From assembly GCA_046297835.1 (NCBI GenBank), contig JBKBHI010000007.1:190426-254425 (forward strand): DNA of 64,000 bases, written 5' to 3'. Of this stretch, positions 16,192 through 26,961 are shown piece after piece. The notes below the pieces were generated by a model that made no database searches, was not told the origin of the DNA, and was given only the letters and a program-made list of their open reading frames with translations. The translations under genes and the position numbers were made by a program. Origin of the DNA: CAMAVH01 sp046297835. Lineage in GTDB: Bacteria; Pseudomonadota; Alphaproteobacteria; SMXQ01. The first letter of the stretch is position 1. Every line of letters begins with the position of its first letter.

Positions 16192-19100
16192 TTGAAGAAG
16201 TTTCTGTTCGTCTTCGCCGCCGTTCTCGTGCTGTTGGTCGGCGCCGCTCTCGTCGCGCCCAGTTTCATCGACTGGACGCGCTATCGCGACACCATCGCCG
16301 CCGAGATCGAGCGCGCCGCGGGCCGCAAAGTCGTGATCGCCGGAACCGTCGAGGCGTCGCTGCTGCCGACGCCGCGCTTGCTGCTCAACGACGCGCGCTT
16401 CGGCAACATTCCCGGCGCGTCGTCGCCGGAGATGGCGCGGCTGCGCTCGCTCGAAGCGCGCGTCGCGCTGCTGCCGCTGTTCTCCGGCCAGATCGTCGTC
16501 GAAAGCTTCGTGCTGCGCGAGCCGGTCGTCACGCTCGAAGTGCTGGCCGATGGCCGGCGCAATTGGGTGTTTGACGCCGACCCTGCGGCGGCGCAAGCCA
16601 GTCTGTGGGACGACCAGCCGTTCGTCGCGCCCGAATCGGTGCAGTTGCAGAACGCCTCGATTACCAACGGCACGGTGATCTACCGCAACGCCCTGAACGG
16701 CGACGAGGAGCGCTTCGAGAACGTCAACGCCCGCGTGGTCGCCGACAGTCTGGCCGGCCCGTTGCGTGCCGCCGGGGAGGCGCGCGTCGGCGGCAAGCCG
16801 GCCCGCTTCACGCTCGCCGCTGGCCGCTTCGATTTCCGCCACGCCACCGCGACGCCGCTCAACGCCACGGTGGACCTGATGGGCCCGGGCGGCAACACGC
16901 TGCGCGGCGCGCTCGCGTTCAACGGCACGGCGCAGTTCGCCCCGGGGCTGAAACTGTCGGGCAAGGCGCGGCTCGGCGGCGCCGATTTCGCCGCCGCGCT
17001 CGCCAGCTTCGGCCCGACCGGCGAATTGCCGGGATTGCTCGGTCAGCCGTTCAGCCTGGAAGGCAAGCTGACGACGGACGGCGACAAGGCGGATATCGAG
17101 GGCCTGGTGGCCCAACTCGGCGAAGTGCGCAGCCAGGGCAAGGCCGCGCTGACGTTCGTCGGCCCGCGCGACGGCAAGCCGCAACTCGATCTGGCGCTGA
17201 CCTTCGGCTACATCGATCTCGACGCTTGGCTCGACATGCCGCCGCGCGCCGGCGAGGCGCGCAAGGGCGGCGGGCTGCTGCCTGCCGGCATCCGCCTGTC
17301 GCTCGAAACCTCGGCCGAGGCGATCAACTACCGCAAGGGCCTGTTCCGCCAGATCAAGGCGTCGGCCGAACTGGCCGATGGCGCGGCGACGCTGCGCCAG
17401 CTCACCCTTCAAGCGCCGGGCGGCACCGATGCGACGCTCGACGGCCGCCTCGTCGCCGAAGCGAATATGCCGCCGCGCTTCGACGGCCGCATCGACATGG
17501 CCTCCGACGATTTCCGCAATCTGCTCGGCTGGGCCGGCGTCAATGCCAAAAGCCTGCCGGCCGGGCGGCTCAACAAGCTGACGGCGACGGGCCGCATCGG
17601 CCTCGGCGTCGAGACGCTGGAACTGAGCGATCTCGACCTGCGCTTCGATTCGACCAAGCTGACCGGTGGCATTGTCGCCGCGCTCCGCGCGCGCCCGGCC
17701 TTCGGCGCGAATCTCGCCGTCGACCAGATCAATTTCGACGCCTATCTGCCAGACGGCGCGGCCGGCGGCCTGCCGCTGACGGCGGAGACGGGGGCGAGCT
17801 TTGATGCCAACATCCTGCTGCGCGCGGGCCAGTTCGTGTGGCGGCAGGTGCCGTTGCGCGATCTCGCGCTCGACGGCACCCTGGATGCCGGCAATCTGAC
17901 GTTGCGCAAGCTGGCGGCCGGCGTCGGCAGCGGCGCGGGCGACGGGACCTTCTCGCTGACCGGCGAGGTCAAGGCGATCGCCGCCAAGCCGGCGGTCGCG
18001 CTCGACATCGCCGCCGAAGCGAAAGACCCGGCCGCGCTTTACCGTCTCGCCGGCATCGAGATGCCGCCCGTCCTGCCCGGCGGCCTCAAGCTCGCCGCGC
18101 GCGTCGAAAGCGACGCCAAGGGCTACCGCTTCCCCAAGATCGACGCGTCCCTCGGCGGCAACGCGATCGCCGGCGCGGCGGCGCTAGCGCTCGACGGGGC
18201 GCGGCCGAAGCTCAGCGGCAAGCTGTCGCTCGGCGCGATCGACACGGCGGCGCTGTTCGGGGTCGATGGCCGTCCGAATGCGCCGTGGTCGGACGCGCCG
18301 CTGGCGCTCTATCTGTTCGGCTTCGCCGACGCCGAACTCGATCTCGCGGCCAAGACGCTGACGCACAAGACCTGGCGCGTCGCCGACGCCGGCGCGCGCG
18401 TCACGGCGGCGAACGGCGCGCTCGCGGTCGAGGGCCTGTCGGGCAAGCTGCTTGGCGGCGATCTGGCGCTGAGCGCCCGTCTCGCGCCGGCGGAGAGCGG
18501 CGCGGCGCTCGAAGGCAGCTTCGCCTTGGCCGGCGCGAGCGTGCCGCAGGGACTGCTCGCCAGCAAGAGCTTCGATCTCGCCGGCGGCAAGCTCGATCTC
18601 GCCATGGAGTTCGCCGCGCGCGGCGCGAGCGAGGCGGGCCTGATCGCCGGCCTCGCCGGCAAGGGCCAATACGGCTTGCAGGGCGCGACGCTGCGCGGCG
18701 TCGATCTCGCCGCCGCCGCCAAGCGTATGCCCGCGGTCGTCGCGCCGGCCGACGTGCAGGCGGCGCTCAGGACGGCGCTCGCCGGCAACGGCAAGCTCGC
18801 CTCTCTCGACGGCAGCTTCACGTTGGAGAACGGCGTGGCGGCGACTGACGATCTCGTCATGCAGATCGAAGGCGCGAAGGGCGAGGGCGAGATTCGCGCC
18901 AATCTCGCCGACTGGACGATCGAGGGCGTCATCGATTTCAAGCTCGACGGCGACGCAGCGGCTCCGCCGGCGCAATTGCGGCTCGTCGGCCCGCTCGGCG
19001 CGGCGAGCAAAAGCTTCGACAGCGCCGCGCTACAGGCCCATGCGCTCGAACGCGCGGCCAAGATCGAGGCGGAGCGTCAGGCCAAGGTCGAAGCGGAGCG

Positions 19101-19284
19101 GCGCGCCGCCGCCGAGCGCGCCGCGCAGCAGCGTTTGCAACAGCAACAGCAGCAATCGGCTCCGCCCACCGCGCCGCCGCCGCGTCCGCAAGCGCCCGCC
19201 GCGGCCCCGTCGGCCAATGGCGCGCCGGCGCCGAGCGGCGACAGTTTCATCAACGACGTGTTGCAGGGCTTGCCGGCGAGATAG
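16192..19284 (+). CDS. AsmA family protein
   Basis: Large AsmA-type protein (about 1030 residues from the TTG at 16192; a GTG at 16081 would add 37 residues). The TTG is preferred because the membrane anchor KKFLFVFAAVLVLLVG then starts at residue 2, as in homologues; neither start has a strong ribosome site. The N-terminal AsmA domain is clear (APSFIDWTRYRD, then AGTVEASLLPTPRLLLND near residue 65), followed by a long beta-rich repeat region and a C-terminal alanine/glutamine-rich tail with a poly-Q stretch. Family members are inner-membrane anchored, bridge the periplasm and help outer-membrane lipid transport or assembly. Confidence 0.85.
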   Translation: MKKFLFVFAAVLVLLVGAALVAPSFIDWTRYRDTIAAEIERAAGRKVVIAGTVEASLLPTPRLLLNDARFGNIPGASSPEMARLRSLEARVALLPLFSGQIVVESFVLREPVVTLEVLADGRRNWVFDADPAAAQASLWDDQPFVAPESVQLQNASITNGTVIYRNALNGDEERFENVNARVVADSLAGPLRAAGEARVGGKPARFTLAAGRFDFRHATATPLNATVDLMGPGGNTLRGALAFNGTAQFAPGLKLSGKARLGGADFAAALASFGPTGELPGLLGQPFSLEGKLTTDGDKADIEGLVAQLGEVRSQGKAALTFVGPRDGKPQLDLALTFGYIDLDAWLDMPPRAGEARKGGGLLPAGIRLSLETSAEAINYRKGLFRQIKASAELADGAATLRQLTLQAPGGTDATLDGRLVAEANMPPRFDGRIDMASDDFRNLLGWAGVNAKSLPAGRLNKLTATGRIGLGVETLELSDLDLRFDSTKLTGGIVAALRARPAFGANLAVDQINFDAYLPDGAAGGLPLTAETGASFDANILLRAGQFVWRQVPLRDLALDGTLDAGNLTLRKLAAGVGSGAGDGTFSLTGEVKAIAAKPAVALDIAAEAKDPAALYRLAGIEMPPVLPGGLKLAARVESDAKGYRFPKIDASLGGNAIAGAAALALDGARPKLSGKLSLGAIDTAALFGVDGRPNAPWSDAPLALYLFGFADAELDLAAKTLTHKTWRVADAGARVTAANGALAVEGLSGKLLGGDLALSARLAPAESGAALEGSFALAGASVPQGLLASKSFDLAGGKLDLAMEFAARGASEAGLIAGLAGKGQYGLQGATLRGVDLAAAAKRMPAVVAPADVQAALRTALAGNGKLASLDGSFTLENGVAATDDLVMQIEGAKGEGEIRANLADWTIEGVIDFKLDGDAAAPPAQLRLVGPLGAASKSFDSAALQAHALERAAKIEAERQAKVEAERRAAAERAAQQRLQQQQQQSAPPTAPPPRPQAPAAAPSANGAPAPSGDSFINDVLQGLPAR

Positions 19285-19290
19285 GGCGGT

Positions 19291-19541
19291 TCAGCCGTTC
19301 GCTTTCGCGCGCAACCGGTCGAGCACGTAAAGGCGGATGGCGCTGGAGAGGTTGCCGCCGCGCGCCGTGTCGATCTCCTCGATCAGCTTGCCGAGCGGCA
19401 TGTTCTTCTCGGCGGCAGCGGCGCGCAGCTCGTCCCAGAAAGCTTCTTCGAGCGATACGCTGGTCTTATGGCCGGCGATCAGCACCGAGCGTTTGCGCAC
19501 TCGGCTGTCCCGGCGCGTCTCTTCGTTCACGCTTTCGGGGC

Positions 19542-19545
<4 letters not shown>
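19291..19545 (-). CDS. Ribbon-helix-helix domain protein (RHH_4 type)
   Basis: 84-residue protein with the RHH_4 pattern: KRSVLIAGHKTSVSLEEAFW (beta strand and first helix) and a conserved ending NLSSAIRLYVLDRLRA. Such proteins are common in alphaproteobacteria and are thought to bind DNA as dimers. The ATG overlaps the fumC stop as ATGA, so it is translated together with fumC and the upstream tfoX-like gene. It converges with the AsmA gene, 6 bases apart. Confidence 0.85.
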
Positions 19546-20950
<1,405 letters not shown>

Positions 20951-20954
<4 letters not shown>

Positions 20955-21370
20955 GGCCTGGATTTAACCACGCGCGTGGCGGGGCGTCTCGCGGCTTTCG
21001 CGCTTTGGCTGTTGGCCCGTTTCGCTTTGGCTTGTTTGGTCTTTTGTGCGCCGCGCGCGGCGATCACGCCGAGTTCCAGCCACGGCATGATGGCCCGCGC
21101 GTGCAGCGTGCTGCGCGGCGGCGCTTCGTAATAGGACGTGACCATCTCCTTCGCGCCGCGCATGAAGCTGAACGGCTTGCCGCCGACGCGCTCGAAGCGC
21201 ACACGCGTCTCGGCGTCGGTCTTGAAATAGAGCCGGTCCTTCGCGATCAGCGCGAACATCAGCCCGTCGAGATAGAGCCCGTAGCCCCCGAACATGGCGC
21301 GCGCGCGGATGTCGCCGTGCGGCGCGAGCAGCGCGAGCACGCGCTCGACGAACTTGGTCTTCTGCGGCAT
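20951..21370 (-). CDS. TfoX/Sxy N-terminal domain protein
   Basis: 139 residues. The TfoX N-terminal domain covers about 1-105 (RAMFGGYGLYLDGLMFALIA and KEMVTSYYEAP are typical); the last 35 residues are a lysine/arginine-rich tail that is probably unstructured or binds nucleic acid. The second TfoX domain found in competence regulators is absent. In alphaproteobacteria these single-domain proteins have no proven competence role. Coupled to fumC by an ATGA overlap. Confidence 0.85.
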
Positions 21371-21505
21371 CGATGCGGTCCCGTTGATAGGCTTGAGCGA
21401 TGGGCCGATAGGTCGTCACGATATGGCTGTCATTGCGAGGCTTTTGGTTGCCGTCGCGCGTCGCGCTGTTAGTTTAGCGCCAATTTCAAAATCTGGGAGA
21501 TCGTC

Positions 21506-22519
21506 ATGATCGCGCGTTTCGCCGTTACCGCCGCCGCTGCCGCCCTTTGTCTCGCCGCGCCCGCCGCCGCGCAGGATGTCGCCGGCTTCTACAAGGGGAA
21601 GCAGATCGTCGTGCTGGTCGGCACCGGCCCCGGCACCACCTACGACATTTACGCCCACACGCTGGCCGAGCATATGGGCCGGCACCTGCCGGGCGCGCCG
21701 AACTTCATCGTCCAGGGCATCCCCGGCGCGGGCGGCGCGAAGGCGGCGCAGATGCTTTACAACACGGTGGCGAAAGACGGCACGTATCTCGCCGTGCTGC
21801 AGCCGAACCTCGTGCTGTCGGCGGTGCTCGACGAGCAGAAGCCGCTGTTCGAATACGCCAAGTTCGGCCAGATCGGCGGCTTCGCGGCGGTCAACGGCAT
21901 GCTGAGCGTCTGGACCAAAGCGCCGGCGACGACGCTGGAGGACGCCAAGAAGGTCGAGCTGTTCATGGGCACCACCGGCCCGGGTTCGGACACCTACCAA
22001 GCGCCCAAGCTCGCCAACGCGCTGCTCGGCACCAAGTTCAAGGTGCTGTCGGGCTACAAGGACGTCGGCGAGATGGAACTGGCGATGGAGCGCGGCGAGC
22101 TGCACGGCCGCGGCGGCTCGGTCCTGTCCTGGACCTCGCGCAAGCCCGATTGGATCAGCGGCGCCAAGATCGCCTTCCTGTTCCAGATGGGCCCCAAGGC
22201 CGACCCGGCGATCCCGAACGTGCCGCTGCTGCAAGATTTGGTGCAAGGCGCGGACGCCAAGCAGATCGTCGCCTTCTTCAACGCGCCGACGGCGCTCGGG
22301 CGCGGCGTGATGACGACGCCGAACGTGCCGGCCGAGCGCTTGAAGGCGCTGCGCGACGCCTTCGCCGCGACGATGAAGGACGCGAGATTCCTGGCCGACG
22401 CGAAGACGCGCATCCTCGACATCGACCCGCTGACCGCCGAGGAATTGGAGAAGACGGTGGCCGAGGCGACGAGCCTGACGCCGGAACTGGCCGCCAAGGC
22501 GCGCGAGACGCAAAAGTAA
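21506..22519 (+). CDS. TctC/Bug-family substrate-binding protein, copy 3
   Basis: Third tripartite tricarboxylate-type periplasmic receptor, 337 residues, with a short signal peptide ending APAAAQ near residue 22 and a GGGAG ribosome site before the ATG. YKGKQIVVLVGTGPGTTYD and QGIPGAGG near residue 70 mark the ligand pocket; it has its own variants compared with the two minus-strand copies. No membrane partners are nearby. It converges with the hydrolase gene with only two bases between the stops. Confidence 0.88.
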   Translation: MIARFAVTAAAAALCLAAPAAAQDVAGFYKGKQIVVLVGTGPGTTYDIYAHTLAEHMGRHLPGAPNFIVQGIPGAGGAKAAQMLYNTVAKDGTYLAVLQPNLVLSAVLDEQKPLFEYAKFGQIGGFAAVNGMLSVWTKAPATTLEDAKKVELFMGTTGPGSDTYQAPKLANALLGTKFKVLSGYKDVGEMELAMERGELHGRGGSVLSWTSRKPDWISGAKIAFLFQMGPKADPAIPNVPLLQDLVQGADAKQIVAFFNAPTALGRGVMTTPNVPAERLKALRDAFAATMKDARFLADAKTRILDIDPLTAEELEKTVAEATSLTPELAAKARETQK

Positions 22520-22521
22520 GC

Positions 22522-23148
22522 TTAGGCCAAATCCTCTAGATAGCCGGCCACGGCCGTCGCGGCTTCATCGAGCGTTTCGGCCTCGCTGCGGCCCGACGCC
22601 TTGGTCGGCTTGAAGGAATGGTCGCCGTCGCCGATCCAGTAAATTTGGATCGCCGGCGGCAGCGCCACGGCGCGCACCGTCTCCGGCCCGCCGAACGTGT
22701 CGCGCGTGCCCTGCACGATGATCGCCGGCAGGCGCATGCGCAGCAGATGCGAGGTGCGCAGCACGTCGGGCTTGCCCGGCGGATGGAACGGATAGCCGAG
22801 GCAGACGAGGCCGCGCGCGCCGGCATCCTCGGCGATCAGGCTGGCCATGCGCCCGCCCATCGACTTGCCGCCGACCACGACCTTGTCCGCGCCGCCCAAT
22901 TGCTCGATCGCCTCGCGGTAGCAGGCGATCAGCTTGTCGGAGCGGTCGGGCGGGCGCTTCTTGCCGTCGGCGCGCTTGGTCGCCATGTAGGGAAACTCGA
23001 AGCGCGCGACGCGGAGGCCGCTCTTCTTGGCGATGGCCTTCGCCATCGTCGCCATGAACGGATGGTCCATGCCGGCCCCCGCGCCATGGGCGAGCATCAG
23101 CGTGAGCGGCGCGGACTTGGGGCCGTCGAACAGGAAGTCGATGGCCAT
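22522..23148 (-). CDS. Alpha/beta hydrolase of the KANL3/Tex30 type
   Basis: 208-residue dienelactone-hydrolase-like protein: LMLAHGAGAGMDHPFM near residue 17 is the typical opening of this subgroup, the nucleophile elbow is GGKSMGGR near residue 97, and GDGDHSFKP near 178 holds the histidine. The ATG at 23148 lies only 5 bases after the class I fumarase stop, so it is cotranscribed with it; the longer open frame upstream is the fumarase in another frame. No signal peptide, so cytoplasmic. Substrate unknown. Confidence 0.8.
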   Translation of the reverse strand: MAIDFLFDGPKSAPLTLMLAHGAGAGMDHPFMATMAKAIAKKSGLRVARFEFPYMATKRADGKKRPPDRSDKLIACYREAIEQLGGADKVVVGGKSMGGRMASLIAEDAGARGLVCLGYPFHPPGKPDVLRTSHLLRMRLPAIIVQGTRDTFGGPETVRAVALPPAIQIYWIGDGDHSFKPTKASGRSEAETLDEAATAVAGYLEDLA

Positions 23149-23153
23149 GAACG

Positions 23154-24794
23154 TCAGTCCTTCGCGCCGAGCTTGGCGAAGAAGTCGTTGCCCTTGTCGT
23201 CCACCACGATGAAGGCGGGGAAGTCTTCGACTTCGATCTTCCACACCGCTTCCATGCCGAGCTCGGGATATTCGAGCACTTCGACCTTCTTGATGCAGTC
23301 TTGCGCCAGGCGCGCGGCCGGGCCGCCGGTCGAGCCGAGATAGAAGCCGCCGTATTTCTGGCAGGCTTCGCGCACCACCGGCGAGCGGTTGCCCTTGGCG
23401 AGCATGACCAGCGAGCCGCCGGCCTTCTGGAATTCCTCGACGTAACTGTCCATGCGGCCGGCGGTGGTCGGGCCGAACGAGCCCGAGGCCATGCCCTTCG
23501 GCGTTTTCGCAGGGCCGGCGTAATAGACCGGATGGTCTTTCAGATACTGCGGCAGGCCGGCGCCCGAATCGAGGCGCTCTTTCAGTTTGGCGTGCGCGAT
23601 GTCGCGCGCCACGATCAGCGTGCCGGTGAGCGAGACGCGCGTCTTGATCGGATGTTTGGTCAGGATGGCGCGGATCTGGTCCATCGGCTGATTGAGGTCG
23701 ATCTTCACGACCTCGCCGCCGAGCTTCTCTTCGTTGATGTCGGGCAGGAACTGCGCCGGATTGGTTTCGAGCTGTTCGAGGAACAGGCCGTCCTTGGTGA
23801 TCTTGCCCATCACTTGGCGGTCGGCCGAGCAGGAGACGCCGATGCCGACCGGGCAGCTCGCGCCGTGGCGCGGCAGGCGGATGACGCGCACGTCATGGCA
23901 GAAATACTTGCCGCCGAACTGCGCGCCGATGCCGGTCGCTTGGGTGAGCTTGAAGATTTCCTCTTCGAGCGCGACGTCGCGGAAGGCCTGGCCGTATTTG
24001 TTGCCCTGGCTCGGCAGGTCGTCGAGATAATGCGTGCTGGCGAGCTTGACGGTCTTGAGCGTCAATTCCGCCGAGGTGCCGCCGATGACGATGGCGAGGT
24101 GATAGGGCGGGCAGGCCGCCGTGCCGAGCGACTTGATCTTCTCGGCGACGAATTTGAGCAGCGACGCCGGATTGAGCAGCGCTTTCGTCTCTTGATAAAG
24201 ATAGCTCTTGTTGGCCGAGCCGCCGCCCTTGGCGATGAATAGGAATTCGTATTCGTCGCCGGGCGTGGCGAACAGGTCGATCTGCGCCGGCAAATTGTCG
24301 CCGGTGTTGACCTCGTCGTACATGGTCAGCGGCGCCATCTGCGAATAGCGGAGATTCGATTCGGCGTAGGTGCGCTTGACGCCCTCCGAGATCGCCGCCT
24401 CGTCGTCGCCGCCGGTCCAGACGCGCTGGCCCTTCTTGCCCATGACGATCGCGGTGCCGGTGTCCTGGCACATGGGCAGCACGCCGCCCGCCGCGATGTT
24501 GGCGTTCTTCATCAGCTCGTAGGCGACGAAGCGGTCGTTATCGGACGCCTCGGGATCGTCCATGATCTTGCGCAGCTGCTTGAGATGGTCGGTGCGCAGC
24601 AGATGCGAGATGTCGCGGAAGGCTTCCTTGGTCAGCGCCGTCAGCGCCTCCGGCTTCACCTTCAGCATCGTCTGGCCGTCGAACTCGACGGTCTCGACGT
24701 AATCGCCGGGCAGCTTGCGGAAAACGGTGTGCTCGTGGTGGCCGAGCGGGAACATCTTGTGGAAGCCGGTATCAGGCGCTTTGACGTCAGACAT
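23154..24794 (-). CDS. Class I fumarate hydratase
   Basis: Iron-sulphur fumarase (FumA/FumB type), 546 residues from the ATG at 24794, which has GGAG just upstream. The frame stays open further up, but that part is the hydrolase gene at 24884 read in a different frame. N-terminal alpha domain has MCQDTGTAIVMGKKG near residue 110, with its cysteine a cluster ligand; further cysteines occur in TAACPPYH and in the CSADRQV stretch; the C-terminal beta domain has ASGSFGPTTAGRMDSY. These enzymes are oxygen-sensitive, so carrying this along with FumC fits a switch with iron or oxygen supply. Confidence 0.93.
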   Translation of the reverse strand: MSDVKAPDTGFHKMFPLGHHEHTVFRKLPGDYVETVEFDGQTMLKVKPEALTALTKEAFRDISHLLRTDHLKQLRKIMDDPEASDNDRFVAYELMKNANIAAGGVLPMCQDTGTAIVMGKKGQRVWTGGDDEAAISEGVKRTYAESNLRYSQMAPLTMYDEVNTGDNLPAQIDLFATPGDEYEFLFIAKGGGSANKSYLYQETKALLNPASLLKFVAEKIKSLGTAACPPYHLAIVIGGTSAELTLKTVKLASTHYLDDLPSQGNKYGQAFRDVALEEEIFKLTQATGIGAQFGGKYFCHDVRVIRLPRHGASCPVGIGVSCSADRQVMGKITKDGLFLEQLETNPAQFLPDINEEKLGGEVVKIDLNQPMDQIRAILTKHPIKTRVSLTGTLIVARDIAHAKLKERLDSGAGLPQYLKDHPVYYAGPAKTPKGMASGSFGPTTAGRMDSYVEEFQKAGGSLVMLAKGNRSPVVREACQKYGGFYLGSTGGPAARLAQDCIKKVEVLEYPELGMEAVWKIEVEDFPAFIVVDDKGNDFFAKLGAKD

Positions 24795-24883
24795 GGAAGC
24801 TCCGAGGGTGGCGGAGGTGAGGGGCGGCCGAAAGGCGGCGTAACATAGCAAAAACGCCGCCGCGATGAAGGGAAAAGGCCGCG

Positions 24884-25792
24884 CTATTTGGCCGGCGCGG
24901 GGAGGGCGTTCCGAGCCTTGAGAAAGGCCTCGACCAGCGGCGTCCACAGCGGCGTGCCGCGCGCGAACAGGGTGTGGCCGTCCTCGGCGAACGCGGGCAG
25001 CAGATGATATTCGGCGACGCCGCCGGCCTTGACGTAAGCGTCGTGAAAGGCGCGCGATTCGCCGGGCGGGAAGAAGCTGTCGTTCTCGGTGTAGATCCAC
25101 AGCGTCGGGACGCGCGCGGTTTCGCCGAAGCGCCCGGCGGCGGCGATCTCGCCAGGCAGGTCGCAGTTTTCGTGCCCGAGCCGGCCGCCGGCGAAATTGA
25201 CGATGGCGGCGACGCCCGGCGGATTGCGGCTGGAGAGCGCGAGCGAGCCCCAGCCTCCCGCCGATTGGCCGACGACGATCGCGCCGTCCTTCTTCACATC
25301 GGCGAGCGCGCGCATGTAATCGAGCGTGATCTGGATGTCGTCGGCGGTGGCGAGCCCGGCTTTCGCGTAATCGGGGCGCGGGTCGCGCTTGCAGCTTTGC
25401 AGATCGTCGGGCGCGCGGCCGCCCGCGCTGCGGCCGTAGCCGCGCCGCGTCGGCAGCGCCACGGCGAAGCCGCGCTCGACGAACCAGCGCGTCGCTTGCG
25501 GGTAGGAGGACAAATCCTTCGGCCCGGGCGAGCCGTGATTGATGACGACGAGCGGAAATGGTCCTTCGCCTTGCGGCCGATAGAGATTGGCGGCGATCAG
25601 CCATGGCGCGCCGGCTTGCGTGCGGCCGGCGGGGATCAAATGAAGCTGCTCGCGCAGATTGCCTTTCGGCGCGCCTTGCGGGCCGGGTGTCGGTTCGTCC
25701 GCGTGGGCGGAAATGGAAAGAACCAGGGCCGCCGCGACGGCGAGGCCCGCGAGGATGGCGCGCCTGCGGCTATTTCTTGCGGAAAGCGTCAA
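24884..25792 (-). CDS. Secreted alpha/beta hydrolase (dienelactone hydrolase-like)
   Basis: 302 residues with a twin-arginine-like N-terminus (NSRRRAILAG) and a hydrophobic segment ending ISAHA near residue 31, so it is exported, possibly by Tat. The hydrolase core has VVINHGSPGP near residue 83, nucleophile elbow GQSAGGW near 173, acidic ENDSFF near 235 and EDGHTLF near 268. The start overlaps the end of sspB by 23 bases. Substrate unknown; prolyl-oligopeptidase-like or carboxylesterase activity is possible. Confidence 0.78.
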   Translation of the reverse strand: MTLSARNSRRRAILAGLAVAAALVLSISAHADEPTPGPQGAPKGNLREQLHLIPAGRTQAGAPWLIAANLYRPQGEGPFPLVVINHGSPGPKDLSSYPQATRWFVERGFAVALPTRRGYGRSAGGRAPDDLQSCKRDPRPDYAKAGLATADDIQITLDYMRALADVKKDGAIVVGQSAGGWGSLALSSRNPPGVAAIVNFAGGRLGHENCDLPGEIAAAGRFGETARVPTLWIYTENDSFFPPGESRAFHDAYVKAGGVAEYHLLPAFAEDGHTLFARGTPLWTPLVEAFLKARNALPAPAK

Positions 25793-26405
25793 GCGAGACG
25801 ACTTTTTCGCCGGTTTCGGCGGCGTCGGCCGGCGGGTCTTCCTCGCCGGCGGCCGGCTTGGGCGCGGGCTTGTCCTTATCTTTGGTCTTGGCGTCTTTGG
25901 TCTCGTCCTTGGCCGCCGCCGGCAGCTTGATCGGCTCGCCCTTGGGTTCGGCCGGCTTGGCCTCGGCCTTCGCCTTGGGCGCTTTCGCGCTGTCGCTCGC
26001 GGCCGCCGCGGCGGTAAAGCCGCCCGCCAGCGCGCCCGGCGCGTCCGGCTCGAGCGGCTGGAATTGCAGGCCGAACTTCACCGACGGATCGACGAAGGAC
26101 ATCATCGCCGCGTAAGGCACTTTGAGCCGCTCGGGCACGTTGCTGAAGCTGAGGTTGACGACGAAATGGTCGTCGTTGGCTTCCAGGCCCCAATATTGGT
26201 GCTGCAGCACCACCGTCATGTCGTTGGGATATTGCGCCCGCAACCCGTCGGACATCTCGACGCCGGGATGGTCGGTGCGGAAGGTGAGATAGAAATGATG
26301 GTTGCCGGGCAGGCCGGTCTTGGCGGCGAAACGAAGCGCCTCGCGCACGACGCCGCGCAGGGCGGTTTCGACCATCTTGTCGTACTGCAGGGTATCGCGA
26401 GCCAT
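25770..26405 (-). CDS. sspB: ClpXP adaptor SspB (alphaproteobacterial type)
   Basis: Adaptor that delivers ssrA-tagged proteins from stalled ribosomes to ClpXP. The folded domain covers about residues 1-125 (QYDKMVETALRGVV at the start, HFVVNLSFSNVPERL near 85). A long alanine/lysine/proline linker follows and the protein ends in VVSLDAFRKK, the conserved ClpX-docking tail. The ATG at 26405 fits homologues (MARDTLQYD); an ATG at 26432 would add nine residues. The gene lies directly downstream of the tmRNA gene on the same strand, so the tag and the tag reader are neighbours. Confidence 0.93.
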   Translation of the reverse strand: MARDTLQYDKMVETALRGVVREALRFAAKTGLPGNHHFYLTFRTDHPGVEMSDGLRAQYPNDMTVVLQHQYWGLEANDDHFVVNLSFSNVPERLKVPYAAMMSFVDPSVKFGLQFQPLEPDAPGALAGGFTAAAAASDSAKAPKAKAEAKPAEPKGEPIKLPAAAKDETKDAKTKDKDKPAPKPAAGEEDPPADAAETGEKVVSLDAFRKK

Positions 26406-26465
26406 ATGGGGATGAAATCCGGGGCTGGGCAAACGAACGCGGGACGGATGGGCACGCTAATCGAA

Positions 26466-26725
26466 TTAGGTGGGGGGCTTCTGTTGCCCGGCGCCCCCCG
26501 AGCCGCGCTTACCTATTAGGCAGCGAGTGCAACGCGATTGTCGTTGGCACTTATCAAACGACCCGATAACGGCGGTATCATGCCGGGCGAAAAGTCTACC
26601 TTTACCACGCGTGTCGATCCTATTTCGCCCCCATGAGCCGGCCCTTCGCGGAAGGGCCGGTGGATATGGTGGAGGCGCCGGGTACCGCCCCCGGGTCCAC
26701 AACGCTTATTCCATAAACCGTTTAT
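26466..26725 (-). ncRNA. ssrA: Circularly permuted (two-piece) tmRNA
   Basis: On the minus strand the tRNA-like acceptor piece comes first (ending GGCGCCTCCACCA near 26668), then a short spacer with a GGCCCTTCC/GGAAGGGCC-like hairpin, then the coding piece beginning GGGGGCGAAATAGGATCGAC. GGGGGCG of the coding piece pairs with CGCCTCC of the acceptor piece to rebuild the acceptor stem. The tag frame at 26548-26516 encodes ANDNRVALAA and then TAA TAG. This order is the alphaproteobacterial permuted form. The 3' end closes with a GGGGGGC/GCCCCCC hairpin. Outer ends are approximate. Confidence 0.93.
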
Positions 26726-26961
26726 CGCCATAGTCGGTTGCCCGACCTCTGAAATATAAGGCGTTCCGCGGCGATTTGAAAGGGCGGGCCGGCGGCGGGC
26801 TCGAACGAGGTTCCGGCGGTTTTCCACAGGCGCGGCGGCGCGGCCGCGGCGCGGACGTTTGCGCGTTTGCTTCCGGCGCTCGAGCCGGTAAAGTTCCGGC
26901 CCGCCGAAACGGCGCAAGCGTCTGGCCGCGCAGGTTCGGCCGCCTCATCTGGAGTTGTTGG

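Noticed and set aside
24794..25604. Fumarase fused to an upstream hydrolase frame
   Set aside because: The in-frame extension is the hydrolase gene in a different frame; a ribosome site and family alignment place the fumarase start at 24794.
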